From: VRUE01 sp963697805
GTDB taxonomy: Bacteria; Actinomycetota; Thermoleophilia; Solirubrobacterales; 70-9
Length of the DNA: 64,000 nucleotides
Reading direction: 5' to 3'
NCBI GenBank assembly: GCA_963697805.1
Contig: CAVOPB010000003.1
Span: 62,001 to 126,000, forward strand
The notes under the pieces were generated by a model. The model made no database searches, was not told the DNA's origin, and was given only the letters and a program-made list of their open reading frames with translations. Positions 10,184 through 18,880 of this stretch are shown here, one piece after another. Position numbers and translations under genes: made by a program. Every line of letters starts with the position of its first letter. The stretch's first letter is position 1.

Positions 10184-13048
10184 ATGGGGCTCCTGGAGCG
10201 CCAAATTAGCGCGCCACCCGCCTCGGAGCCGGCCCCCGACCGCGCCCCCGACGAGCTCGCCTCCGGCACCGCGGAGCCGCTCCGCGGCGACCTCGGGGAC
10301 CTCCTCGGCGCCGACCGGGTCCTGGCCCGTGCCAGCGACATCGTCCGCTACGCCTCCGACGCCAGTCCCTACCGCCTCCTGCCGCAGGCGGTGGTGATGG
10401 CGCACGACGCCGGTGACGTCGCCAAGGTCCTCGAGTACGGCCGCGCCTCCGGCATCCCGGTCGTCTTCCGCGCCGGCGGCACCAGCCTCAACGGCCAGGG
10501 CCAGAGCGACGGAATCCTGGTCGACGTCCGCCGCCACTTCGGCGGCGTCGCGGTGGAGGACGGCGGAGCGCTCGCGAGGGTCGGGCCGGGGACGATCCTC
10601 GGCCACGCCAACCGCGTCCTCGCCCCCCACGGCCGCAAGCTCGGCCCCGACCCGGCCAGCACCGACATCGCCACCGTCGGCGGGGTGATCGCCAACAACT
10701 CCGGCGGGATGCGCTGCGGGACGACCAGGGATTCCTACTCGACCGTGCGCTCGCTGACCTTCGCCCTGCCCTCGGGAACGACGATCGACACCGCCGCCCC
10801 GCACGCGGCGGCGCGCTTCGAGGCCGAGGAGCCCGAGCTGGCCGCCGGGCTCGCCGCGATCCGCGACGAGATCCGCTCCGACGAGGAGCTCAGCGAGCGG
10901 ATTCGGCGCAAGTTCGCGATCAAGAACACGACCGGCTACCGGCTCTGCGCTTTCCTCGACGCCGACGAGCCGCTGGAGATCTTCCGTCGCCTGATCGTCG
11001 GTTCCGAGGGAACTCTTGCCTTCATCGCCGAGGCTGTCTTCGAGACGGTGCCGCTGCCGGCACGGACGACCACCGCCTGGATCCACTTCCCGGGCGTCGA
11101 GGAGGCGATTGCACCGGTCCGCGAGTTCGTCGAGGCGAGCGCGAGCGCGGTCGAGCTGATGGTCGCCCCGGCATTGATCACCGCCGCCTGGAACATGGTC
11201 GGCGCCCCCGAGGAGTGGAAAGAGCTGCCGCCGGAGTCGGCGGTGCTGCTGGTCGAGTTCGGCGCCGAGACCGACCAGGAGCTCGATGCCGATCTCGCCC
11301 GCGCGGGCGAGATCCTCGCCTCGCACGAGACGATCCGCCCGATCGCCTTCACCCGCGACCCCGAGGAGATCGAGCTCGCCTGGCGGGTCCGCGAGGGCCT
11401 CCATGGCCTGATCGGGCGCCTGCGGCCTCCCGGGACGGCCCTGATCGTCGAGGACGTCTGTGTCCCCCCGGAACGGATCGCAGAGGGCGCCCAGGACCTG
11501 CAGGCGCTGCTCGCCGAGCACGGCTTCCTGCCCGGGGTGGCCGGCCACGCCTCGGCCGGAAACCTGCACTTCATGCTCACTCCCGACTTCGCCAAGCCCG
11601 AGGACCTCGACCGCTACGAGGCGTTCATGGCGAAGCTGGTCGAGCTGATCGTCGGCAAGTACGACGGCTCGCTCAAGGCCGAGCACGGGACCGGGATCAA
11701 CATGGCGCCCTACGTCGAGCGCGAGTGGGGCGAGATGGCGACCGAGCTGATGTGGCGGGTCAAGCGCCTCGCCGATCCCGGGGGCGTGCTGGGCCCGGGC
11801 GTGGTCCTCAACCGCGACCCAGGTGTCCACCTCCGCAACCTGAAGACGACGCCGCAGATCGAGGAGTCGGCGAGCGCCTGCGTCGAGTGCGGCTTCTGCG
11901 AGCCGGTCTGCCCGAGCCGCAACCTGACGACGACGCCGCGGCAGCGGATCGTGCTGCGCCGCGAGATGGCGCGCCAGCCAGCGGGCTCGCCGCTCCAGCG
12001 GGTCCTGCTCGAGGAGTACGAGTACGACTCGCTCGAAACCTGCGCCGCCGACGGCTCCTGCCAGCTCGCCTGCCCGGTCGGGATCGACACCGGGAAGCTG
12101 GTCAAGGAGCTGCGCGGCGATCGCCGTACCGAGGCCGCGGAATCGCTGGCGCTGCGGACGGCGAGGCGGTGGGCCACGGTTGAGAGGGCGAGCCGCGCCG
12201 GCCTGCGGGTCGGTGGCCCGCTTGCCCGCCGCACCGAGCGCGGCCGAAGCCTGCCCGGAGCGGCCTCGGCGAGCCTTCCCGAGACGGTGCGCGAGGGCGC
12301 CGCCGCGGTCTACGTACCGTCCTGCACGAACCGGATCTTCGGCCGCGGCCGGGCGGGCCTGAGCCTGCCCGAGGCGCTCGTCGCGGTCTCCGAGCGGGCC
12401 GGTCTGCCGGTCTGGATCCCGCCGGATGTGGGCGGGACCTGCTGCGGCCTGCCCTGGGGCTCGAAGGGCTACGGCGATGCCCACCGCCACAAGGCCAACG
12501 AGCTGGTCGAGCGCCTCTGGGAGTGGAGCGGCGAGGGGGAGGTGCCGGTCGTGATCGACGCCGCCTCCTGCACGCAGGCGATCGCGACGCCCGGCGAGGG
12601 GGTCCTCGGAGAGCGCAACGGCCGCCGCCTCGGCGGCATCGAGATCCTCGACTCGGTCAGCTGGGCCCACGATCGCCTCCTGCCCGGCCTGGAGGTCACC
12701 CGGACGGTCGGCTCGGCCACCGTCCACCCGACCTGCGCGACCCGCCACATGGGGCTGGCGCCGCGGCTCCGCACGCTGGCCGGCGCCCTCGCCGACGAGG
12801 TCTACGTCGCCCCCTCGGCGACCTGCTGCGGCTTCGCCGGCGATCGCGGCATCTCCCACCCGGAGCTGACGGCCGCGGCGACGGCCGACCAGGCCGCGGA
12901 GCTGGCCGGCCGCACCTTCGACGCCCACCTCAGCAGCAACCGGACCTGCGAGATCGGCCTCCGCCGCGCCACCGGTGCCGAGTACGAGTCGTTCGTCTTC
13001 CTGCTCGAGGAGCTGACCCGCCCCGACCCGGGCCGCGCGATCGTTTGA
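10184..13048 (+). CDS. FAD-linked 2-hydroxyacid dehydrogenase fused to Fe-S/CCG domains
   Basis: 954 residues from the ATG at 10184; longer in-frame sequence upstream is shadow of the decarboxylase gene. N-terminal FAD-binding PCMH domain (VVFRAGGTSLNGQGQ, GGVIANNSGGMRCG), FAD-oxidase C-terminal domain with AGHASAGNLHF and EHGTGIN, then two Fe-S motifs (CVECGFCEPVCPS and CAADGSCQLACPVG at about 565-625), then two CCG domains (GGTCCGLPWG, ATCCGFAGDRG). This is the single-chain D-lactate dehydrogenase/GlcD-GlcF-type layout, passing electrons from a D-2-hydroxyacid to a membrane acceptor. Beside the decarboxylase, D-mandelate or a similar aromatic hydroxyacid is a possible substrate, by inference. 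Confidence 0.88.
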   Translation: MGLLERQISAPPASEPAPDRAPDELASGTAEPLRGDLGDLLGADRVLARASDIVRYASDASPYRLLPQAVVMAHDAGDVAKVLEYGRASGIPVVFRAGGTSLNGQGQSDGILVDVRRHFGGVAVEDGGALARVGPGTILGHANRVLAPHGRKLGPDPASTDIATVGGVIANNSGGMRCGTTRDSYSTVRSLTFALPSGTTIDTAAPHAAARFEAEEPELAAGLAAIRDEIRSDEELSERIRRKFAIKNTTGYRLCAFLDADEPLEIFRRLIVGSEGTLAFIAEAVFETVPLPARTTTAWIHFPGVEEAIAPVREFVEASASAVELMVAPALITAAWNMVGAPEEWKELPPESAVLLVEFGAETDQELDADLARAGEILASHETIRPIAFTRDPEEIELAWRVREGLHGLIGRLRPPGTALIVEDVCVPPERIAEGAQDLQALLAEHGFLPGVAGHASAGNLHFMLTPDFAKPEDLDRYEAFMAKLVELIVGKYDGSLKAEHGTGINMAPYVEREWGEMATELMWRVKRLADPGGVLGPGVVLNRDPGVHLRNLKTTPQIEESASACVECGFCEPVCPSRNLTTTPRQRIVLRREMARQPAGSPLQRVLLEEYEYDSLETCAADGSCQLACPVGIDTGKLVKELRGDRRTEAAESLALRTARRWATVERASRAGLRVGGPLARRTERGRSLPGAASASLPETVREGAAAVYVPSCTNRIFGRGRAGLSLPEALVAVSERAGLPVWIPPDVGGTCCGLPWGSKGYGDAHRHKANELVERLWEWSGEGEVPVVIDAASCTQAIATPGEGVLGERNGRRLGGIEILDSVSWAHDRLLPGLEVTRTVGSATVHPTCATRHMGLAPRLRTLAGALADEVYVAPSATCCGFAGDRGISHPELTAAATADQAAELAGRTFDAHLSSNRTCEIGLRRATGAEYESFVFLLEELTRPDPGRAIV

Positions 13049-13051
13049 GCG

Positions 13052-13927
13052 TTAACGCCGTGCGGCCTCGACCGCGGCGGCTCCGCGGTCGTCGGCCACC
13101 GACTCGATGTCGCGGGTGATCGAGGTCGGGCTCTCATGGCGCCCGAGGCGGCTGTCGAGAAGCGGGTTGATGATTCCTCGGAGCGCCGAGACATAGCGCC
13201 ACCAGCGCGGGGCGAAGATCCGCGGCGAGCGCTCTTCGATCCCGCGGACCACCGCGGCGGCTGCCTCCCCCGGCTCGATCCGCCGTTTCATGAACGCCGG
13301 CAGCTCGTTCTGGAGGCGGTCGAAGTGGTCCTGCTCGGCGGCGTCCTGGACCATCCTCGTGTCGACCCAGCCGAAGTAGGCGACGCTGGCGCTGGCTCCC
13401 AGCGGCGTCAGCTCGGCCCGCAGCGAGCGGCCCAGCGACTCGACCCCGGCCTTGGCGGCGGCGTAGGGGCTGTTGAGGAAGCCGTTGACGAATGCGTAGA
13501 CGGAGGAGACGACGACGACGTGGCCGTGCCGCTCGACGATCTGGGGGAGCGCGGCGCGGACCGTGCGCCAGACGCCGAGCGCGTCAACCGCGAAGACGCG
13601 CTCCCATTCCTCGCCCGGCATACCCCTCGCCGTCGCCAGCTTCTGCGGCGCGATCCCGGCGTTGGCGACGACGATGTCGAGGCCGCCGAAGCGCTCGACC
13701 GTCTCCGCCACCGCGCTCATCATCGCCCCGTCGTCGGTGACGTCGGCTCCGATCCCGATCGTCCGCTCGCCGATCCGCTCGGCGGCTTCGCGCGCCTGCT
13801 CGGGGTCGAGGTCGAGTACCGCGACCGAGGCGCCGCGCATCTGCAGCTGCCGCGCGGTCTCGTAGCCGATACCGCGGGCCGCGCCGGTGACCAGGGCCAC
13901 CTTTCCGTTCACATCGAGGGCGGGCAT
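13052..13927 (-). CDS. SDR-family oxidoreductase
   Basis: 291 residues from the ATG at 13927; the open frame extends much further upstream but only as antisense of two other genes. Classical short-chain dehydrogenase: NAD(P)-binding VTGAARGIG, VANAG, catalytic Ser in VVVVSSVYA and Y-x3-K in YAAAKAGVES. The Asp after the second strand (VLDLDPEQ) favours NAD(H). The C-terminal extension after 230 (WRYVSALRGIINPLLDSRLG) is found in SDRs that act on membrane-proximal or hydrophobic substrates. Substrate unknown. Ends 3 bp from the end of the convergent dehydrogenase. Confidence 0.88.
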   Translation of the reverse strand: MPALDVNGKVALVTGAARGIGYETARQLQMRGASVAVLDLDPEQAREAAERIGERTIGIGADVTDDGAMMSAVAETVERFGGLDIVVANAGIAPQKLATARGMPGEEWERVFAVDALGVWRTVRAALPQIVERHGHVVVVSSVYAFVNGFLNSPYAAAKAGVESLGRSLRAELTPLGASASVAYFGWVDTRMVQDAAEQDHFDRLQNELPAFMKRRIEPGEAAAAVVRGIEERSPRIFAPRWWRYVSALRGIINPLLDSRLGRHESPTSITRDIESVADDRGAAAVEAARR

Positions 13928-13972
13928 CGACCAGCAGCGTATTGGTCGCGCCGCGCGACTAGGGTGCAGCGG

Positions 13973-14566
13973 GTGTCCGGGGTCGAGTCCGCCTACAGGG
14001 ATCTCGCGGAGGCGCGTGGGCTGGAGCGGGTCGAGCGGCTCGAGGCCGGCCCACTGACGCCGCTGCTGGTCGAGTCGAAGTCCTGCGTGCTGGAGCCGGC
14101 GGTCCGCGGTCGCTTCTCGGGAACGACTGCTGGAGTCGCCGGCCAGCTCGCGTATACGCGGAACAAGACCTTCCGATTCAACGTCGCCCTGACCGAGGTC
14201 CCGGCCTCGACCGCGTTTGCGCCGCGCGTCTTCTGCATTCGCCAGGGCCGCAGGACCCGCGACGACGAGTTCTACGGCTTCGAGGCGCGCGACTCGAAAC
14301 TCTGGACCGAGAGCGCGACCCTCAGCGAGCGCTACCTGGTCAGCACGAGCCCGTTCCAGGACCAGAACTGGCTGCGGCAGCTGTTCGCGCCCGGGTTCAT
14401 CGACTGGCTCTGCGCCGAGCCGCCGGGGGACTTCTCGTTCGAGCTCGCCTACGGCGCCCTGCTCGGCAGCATCGAGGAGGACGACCCGACGCCGGCGGCG
14501 TTGGAGGCGCTGTGCGATGCGACCGGCCACGTCGCCGAGCGGATCCGGAGCGAGTGCGAGGAGTAG
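13973..14566 (+). CDS. Conserved hypothetical protein
   Basis: About 197 residues from a GTG at 13973 (another GTG at 13964 is equally possible; neither has a strong ribosome site). The ORF is longer upstream but overlaps the SDR antisense. Sequence is soluble, rich in Phe/Tyr/Trp (FRFNVALTEV, DDEFYGFEARDSKLW, DQNWLRQLFAPGFIDWL) with a compact acidic C-terminus. No family recognised. It ends 3 bp before the next gene, a small membrane protein, so the two are probably co-transcribed and may work together. Confidence 0.65.
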   Translation: MSGVESAYRDLAEARGLERVERLEAGPLTPLLVESKSCVLEPAVRGRFSGTTAGVAGQLAYTRNKTFRFNVALTEVPASTAFAPRVFCIRQGRRTRDDEFYGFEARDSKLWTESATLSERYLVSTSPFQDQNWLRQLFAPGFIDWLCAEPPGDFSFELAYGALLGSIEEDDPTPAALEALCDATGHVAERIRSECEE

Positions 14567-14569
14567 TCG

Positions 14570-15007
14570 ATGGCGATGCAGATGAATCGCACCGGTGTCT
14601 TCCTGATCGCCTTCTTCGGGCTCTTCGGGCTGGCGATGATCGCCGCCCCGATTCCCGGCGAGGCGGGATGGATCCTGAAATCGATCGGGCTGATCTGGCT
14701 GCTGGTAACGCTCGGGCTCCTCGTCTTCGCCCGCCGCCAGAAGCGCAGGGCCGCCCATCAGGACTGGGTCTTCCAGAACGGGCTGAAGGGCTCGGCGACG
14801 GTCTTGAAGGCCTCGAGCCACACGACGGTCAACGAGATGCCGCTGATCAGCCTGATCCTCGATCTCGACATCCCGGGTGTCGGGAGGCGCCAGGTCAAGC
14901 GGCGCGAGCTGATGTCGGTCTTCGCCGCCGCCCGGGTCGGGCCCGGCCTGGTGCTGCCGGCCCACGTCAACCCCGAGGACCCCGAGGACTTCGTCCTCGT
15001 CTGGTAG
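14570..15007 (+). CDS. Small membrane protein, two transmembrane helices
   Basis: 145 residues; ATG codons at 14570, 14576 and 14582 are all possible starts. Residues 8-28 (VFLIAFFGLFGLAMIAA) and 36-54 (SIGLIWLLVTLGLLVFA) form two helices, followed by a positive patch (RRQKRRAAH) that puts the 85-residue C-terminal domain in the cytoplasm. That domain (GLKGSATVLKASSHTTVNEMP, VGRRQVKRRELM) resembles the beta-rich domain often seen in actinobacterial proteins with the pattern GxxAxATVLxxxxTG. Function unknown. Thirty bp upstream of ileS. Confidence 0.7.
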   Translation: MAMQMNRTGVFLIAFFGLFGLAMIAAPIPGEAGWILKSIGLIWLLVTLGLLVFARRQKRRAAHQDWVFQNGLKGSATVLKASSHTTVNEMPLISLILDLDIPGVGRRQVKRRELMSVFAAARVGPGLVLPAHVNPEDPEDFVLVW

Positions 15008-15037
15008 CCACGCGGCCCGGCGCTAGATTCCCCTTCC

Positions 15038-18000
15038 ATGCCGGGATTCCGAGCGGTCGACCCGAACCAGTCCTTCCCCTTGCTCGAGGAGCGGATCCTC
15101 GCGCGCTGGGCCGAGCGCGACGTCTTCCAGCGCTCGCTCGAGAACCGCGCCGACGCCGAGGTCTGGAGCTTCTACGAGGGGCCGCCGACCGCCAACGGCC
15201 GCCCCGGATCCCACCACGTCCTCGCCCGCGTGTTCAAGGACATCTACCCCCGATACCGGTCGATGCGCGGTTACCGGGTCCCCCGCAAGGCCGGCTGGGA
15301 CTGTCACGGCCTCCCGGTTGAGCTCGAGGTCGAAAAGGCGCTCGGCATCGAATCCAAGCAGGAGGTCGAGGAGTACGGGATCGCCGAGTTCAACCAGCGC
15401 TGCCGCGAGTCGGTCTTCGAGTACGTCGAGGAGTGGAACCGTCTGACCGAGCGGATCGGCTTTTGGATCGACCTCGACGATCCCTATGTCACCCTCGATG
15501 ACGACTACATCGAGTCGGTCTGGTGGTCGTTGCGCAGGCTCTGGGACTCCGAGCTCCTCTACGAGGGCCACAAGGTCGTCCCCTACTGCCCGCGCTGCGG
15601 CACCGCGCTCTCCTCGCACGAGGTCGCGCTCGGATACGAGGACGTCGAGGACCCGAGCGTCTACGTGAAATTTCCGGTCACCGCGGTGCCGCCGAACGAC
15701 GAGATCCCCGAGGCGCCGGTCGAGCCCGGCGACAAGCTCCTGATCTGGACGACGACCCCATGGACGCTGATCTCGAACGCCGCGGTCGCCGCCGGGCCTG
15801 AGATCGAGTACGTCCGCGCCCGGCTCGGCGACGAGGTGCTGGTCCTCGCCCGCGACCTGGTCGAGCGGGTGCTCGGCGAGGAGGCGGAGGTGATCGGCCA
15901 CCTTCCGGGCTCGGCCCTCGCCGGCGTCGCCTACGAGCCGCCGTTCTCCTACGTCACCGATTTCGGGCCGCGCGGCCACACGGTGCTCGAGGCCGACTTC
16001 GTCACCGTCGAGGACGGGACCGGCCTCGTCCACACTGCGATCGCCTTCGGCGAGGACGACTTCGCGCTCGGCGAGCGCTACGGGATCAAGCTCCAGAACC
16101 CCGTCCTTCCTGACGGCACCTTCGAGGACCGGGTCACCGAGTTCGCCGGGAGGTTCGTCAAGGAGGCCGACCCCGACATCGTCACGGCGCTGGAGCGATC
16201 GGGCCGGCTGCTCCGCTCCGAGGTCTACGAGCACGCATACCCCCACTGCTGGCGCTGCGGCACGCCACTCCTCTACTACGCGAAGGCGAGCTGGTACGTC
16301 GCGACATCGCATAGGCGTGAGGGATTGCTCGCCAACAACGAGGAGATCGGGTGGCACCCAGAGCACATCAAGCATGGCCGGTTCGGGAAATGGCTCGAGA
16401 GCAACGTCGACTGGGCGCTCTCGCGCGACCGGTACTGGGGGACGCCGCTGCCGATCTGGGAGTGCGGCGGCGAGGGCTGCGAGGAGCGCGCCTGCATCGG
16501 CTCGGTCACCGAGCTGCGCGAGCGTGCCGTCGGCGAGGTGCCCGACGACCTCCACCGCCCGTACATCGACGAGGTCGTCCTGCGCTGCGAGAGCTGCGGC
16601 GGCGAGATGCGCCGGGTCGAGTCGGTGATCGACACCTGGTACGACAGCGGCGCGATGCCGTTCGCGCAGTTCCACTACCCGTTCGAGAACGAGGAGCAGT
16701 TCGAGGAGCGCTTCCCGGCCGACTTCATCTGCGAGGCGATCGATCAGACCCGGGGCTGGTTCTACACCCTTTTGGCGGAGTCGACCCTGCTGTTCGACAC
16801 CTCCAGCTACCGCAACTGCGTCTGCCTCGGCCTGATCCTCGATCCCGAGGGCCAGAAGATGTCGAAGAGCCGCGGCAACGTCGTCGAGCCATGGGACGTG
16901 ATCTCAGCCCACGGCGCCGACGCCTTCCGCTGGTACTACCTGACCTCGCAGCAGCCCTGGTCCGGGTACCGGTTCTCGCTCGAGACGGTCGGCGAGTCGG
17001 TCCGCCAGTTCCTGCTCACGCTCTGGAACACGTACTCCTTCTGGGTCCTCTACGCGAACGCCGAGGGGCTCGGCCCGGCCGACTTCGCGGGAGCGGGGGA
17101 GGCGGCCGGAAATGATTTGGACCGCTGGCTTCTCTCTCGCCTCCAGGGAACGGTCGCCCGGGTCACCGAGCGGATGGACGAGTTCGACTGCACCGCGGCG
17201 GGCCGCGAGATCGCCGCCTTCGTCGAGGAGCTCTCGAACTGGTACGTGAGGCTCTCGCGACGCCGGTTCTGGGATGGCGACAGGGCTGCCTTCGCAACCC
17301 TCCGCCACTGCCTGCTCGAGACCGTGGCGCTGCTGGCGCCATTCACCCCGTTTCTCGCCGACGAGATCCACCTCAACCTCGCCGGCGGCGAGGGCGAGGA
17401 GTTCGGCGCGCTTCCCGACTCGGTCCACCTCCGCGACTACCCGGAGCCCGACGACTCACTCGCCGACCTCGACCTCGAGGCGGCGATGGAGGCAGTCCGC
17501 CTCACAGTCGAACTCGGGCGCGCCGCCAGGGCCCAGGCGAAGGCCAAGGTACGACAGCCGCTGCGCCGCGCGGTGATCGTCGCCAACGATGCCGAGCGCG
17601 ATGCGATATCCGCCCGGGCCGACCTGGTGACGGCAGAGCTCAACGTCAAGGAGCTCGACTTCGTCTCCGAGGAGGCGGAGCTGGTCACCTACTCGGTCAA
17701 GCCGAACTACCGCGCGCTCGGCCCCAGGTTCGGCAGCCGGATGCCTCAGGTCGCGGCGGCGATCGAGTCGCTCGATCCGGAACACGTCGCCGACGTGATG
17801 TCTGACGGGGGGGAGATCGGGATCAACATCGACGGCGACGAGCACACGATCAACCCTGACGAGGTGACCCTCGCCCTGCAGCCGCTCGAGGGCTACGAGG
17901 TCGAGGCCGAGGCCGGCCACGCGGTCGCGCTTCAGCTCGAGCTCGACGATGAGCTGCTGCGCGAGGGTCTGGCACGTGAGATCGTCCACGCGGTGCAGAA

Positions 18001-18217
18001 CGCGCGCAAAGAGGCGGGGTTCGAGATCACCGATCGGATCGAGCTGACGCTCGGCGGGGATGCGGACCTGGTGCAGGCCGCCCGCGCGTACCAGGATTAC
18101 CTCGCCGCCGAGGTACTTGCCACCTCGGTCGCCTACGACGACGGCGGCGCCGACGGGGCGGCGACGACGATCGACGGCCGCGACCTGCTGATCGGCGTTA
18201 CTCGGGCCACCACCTGA
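15038..18217 (+). CDS. ileS: Isoleucyl-tRNA synthetase
   Basis: 1059 residues, class I synthetase charging tRNA-Ile. The HIGH-type motif lies in PGSHHVLARVFKDIYPR (about residue 57) and KMSKSRGN at about 607. The zinc-type Cys pairs CPRCG, CWRCG and CESCGG are visible, along with the editing domain (LLIWTTTPWTLISNAAV). Length and the GSHHVLARVF version of HIGH match the long IleS2-like group common in Actinobacteria and eukaryotes rather than the E. coli type. The C-terminal anticodon-binding and extension domains are complete. ATG start. A 12-bp perfect inverted repeat follows immediately after the stop. Confidence 0.97.
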   Translation: MPGFRAVDPNQSFPLLEERILARWAERDVFQRSLENRADAEVWSFYEGPPTANGRPGSHHVLARVFKDIYPRYRSMRGYRVPRKAGWDCHGLPVELEVEKALGIESKQEVEEYGIAEFNQRCRESVFEYVEEWNRLTERIGFWIDLDDPYVTLDDDYIESVWWSLRRLWDSELLYEGHKVVPYCPRCGTALSSHEVALGYEDVEDPSVYVKFPVTAVPPNDEIPEAPVEPGDKLLIWTTTPWTLISNAAVAAGPEIEYVRARLGDEVLVLARDLVERVLGEEAEVIGHLPGSALAGVAYEPPFSYVTDFGPRGHTVLEADFVTVEDGTGLVHTAIAFGEDDFALGERYGIKLQNPVLPDGTFEDRVTEFAGRFVKEADPDIVTALERSGRLLRSEVYEHAYPHCWRCGTPLLYYAKASWYVATSHRREGLLANNEEIGWHPEHIKHGRFGKWLESNVDWALSRDRYWGTPLPIWECGGEGCEERACIGSVTELRERAVGEVPDDLHRPYIDEVVLRCESCGGEMRRVESVIDTWYDSGAMPFAQFHYPFENEEQFEERFPADFICEAIDQTRGWFYTLLAESTLLFDTSSYRNCVCLGLILDPEGQKMSKSRGNVVEPWDVISAHGADAFRWYYLTSQQPWSGYRFSLETVGESVRQFLLTLWNTYSFWVLYANAEGLGPADFAGAGEAAGNDLDRWLLSRLQGTVARVTERMDEFDCTAAGREIAAFVEELSNWYVRLSRRRFWDGDRAAFATLRHCLLETVALLAPFTPFLADEIHLNLAGGEGEEFGALPDSVHLRDYPEPDDSLADLDLEAAMEAVRLTVELGRAARAQAKAKVRQPLRRAVIVANDAERDAISARADLVTAELNVKELDFVSEEAELVTYSVKPNYRALGPRFGSRMPQVAAAIESLDPEHVADVMSDGGEIGINIDGDEHTINPDEVTLALQPLEGYEVEAEAGHAVALQLELDDELLREGLAREIVHAVQNARKEAGFEITDRIELTLGGDADLVQAARAYQDYLAAEVLATSVAYDDGGADGAATTIDGRDLLIGVTRATT

Positions 18218-18219
18218 GC

Positions 18220-18258
18220 CAGGCGCAAAACTCCCCAGATGGACGGGTTTTGCGCCTG
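18220..18258. terminator. Bidirectional hairpin terminator between ileS and the trxA unit
   Basis: A perfect 12-bp inverted repeat (CAGGCGCAAAAC at 18220-18231, GTTTTGCGCCTG at 18247-18258) with a 15-nt loop. It starts 3 bp after the ileS stop and lies 4 bp beyond the stop of the convergent tautomerase gene. The stem ends in A4/T4 on the loop side, so it is not a classical stem plus U-tract; a shared terminator is the natural reading from its place between two convergent units. Confidence 0.7.
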
Positions 18259-18261
18259 CTC

Positions 18262-18441
18262 TCAGTCGCCGGTCGGCTCGCCGATGATGAAGTCCGATTT
18301 CGCAGAGTCGGAGAACTTCACCCAGCAGTGCTCCGGGGGAACCCCGGCGACCTCGATCAGCGCCGCTTCGATCCGCTTTGCGATCTCGGCCTTCTGCTCG
18401 TCGGAGCGACCCTCATACCAGTGGACTTGGACGAAGGGCAT
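18262..18441 (-). CDS. 4-oxalocrotonate tautomerase-like small protein
   Basis: A 59-residue protein beginning MPFVQVHWYEGRSDEQK. After Met removal Pro would be N-terminal, the catalytic base of the tautomerase superfamily, and the length equals a 4-OT monomer (about 62). The middle AEIAKRIEAALIEVAGVPPEH and the KSDFIIGEP end also fit. Members isomerise enols or handle small unsaturated acids; the substrate here is unknown. It starts 9 bp downstream of trxA on the same strand, suggesting one transcript. Confidence 0.8.
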   Translation of the reverse strand: MPFVQVHWYEGRSDEQKAEIAKRIEAALIEVAGVPPEHCWVKFSDSAKSDFIIGEPTGD

Positions 18442-18450
18442 GCGTTCAGC

Positions 18451-18777
<327 letters not shown>

Positions 18778-18817
18778 AGAGATCGGTCTCCTGGAATCGG
18801 GGATTTGCCAGCGCTCA

Positions 18818-18833
18818 ATACTTCAGAAAGTAT
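18818..18833. promoter_or_regulatory. Inverted repeat in the trxA/polX intergenic region
   Basis: ATACTT-CAGA-AAGTAT, a 6-bp perfect dyad with a 4-bp spacer, 41 bp upstream of the trxA start and 48 bp upstream of polX. Its minus-strand half contains TATACT, a good -10 hexamer for trxA, so a bound protein would block trxA transcription. The TACTT/AAGTA layout resembles sites of HxlR/MarR-type redox regulators; that identity is inference. Confidence 0.4.
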
Positions 18834-18880
18834 AGCGACGGCCCGTCGAGCAACCCAGAGGCAGTTCTATTTTGACGAGT

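Noticed and set aside
10172..12928. 918-codon open frame on the minus strand
   Set aside because: Antisense to the FAD/Fe-S dehydrogenase; composition is Gly/Arg/Asp-rich with no family motif, as expected for a shadow in high-G+C DNA.
13052..14965. 637-codon minus-strand frame containing the SDR
   Set aside because: Only the part from the ATG at 13927 carries SDR motifs; the upstream part is antisense to two plus-strand genes.
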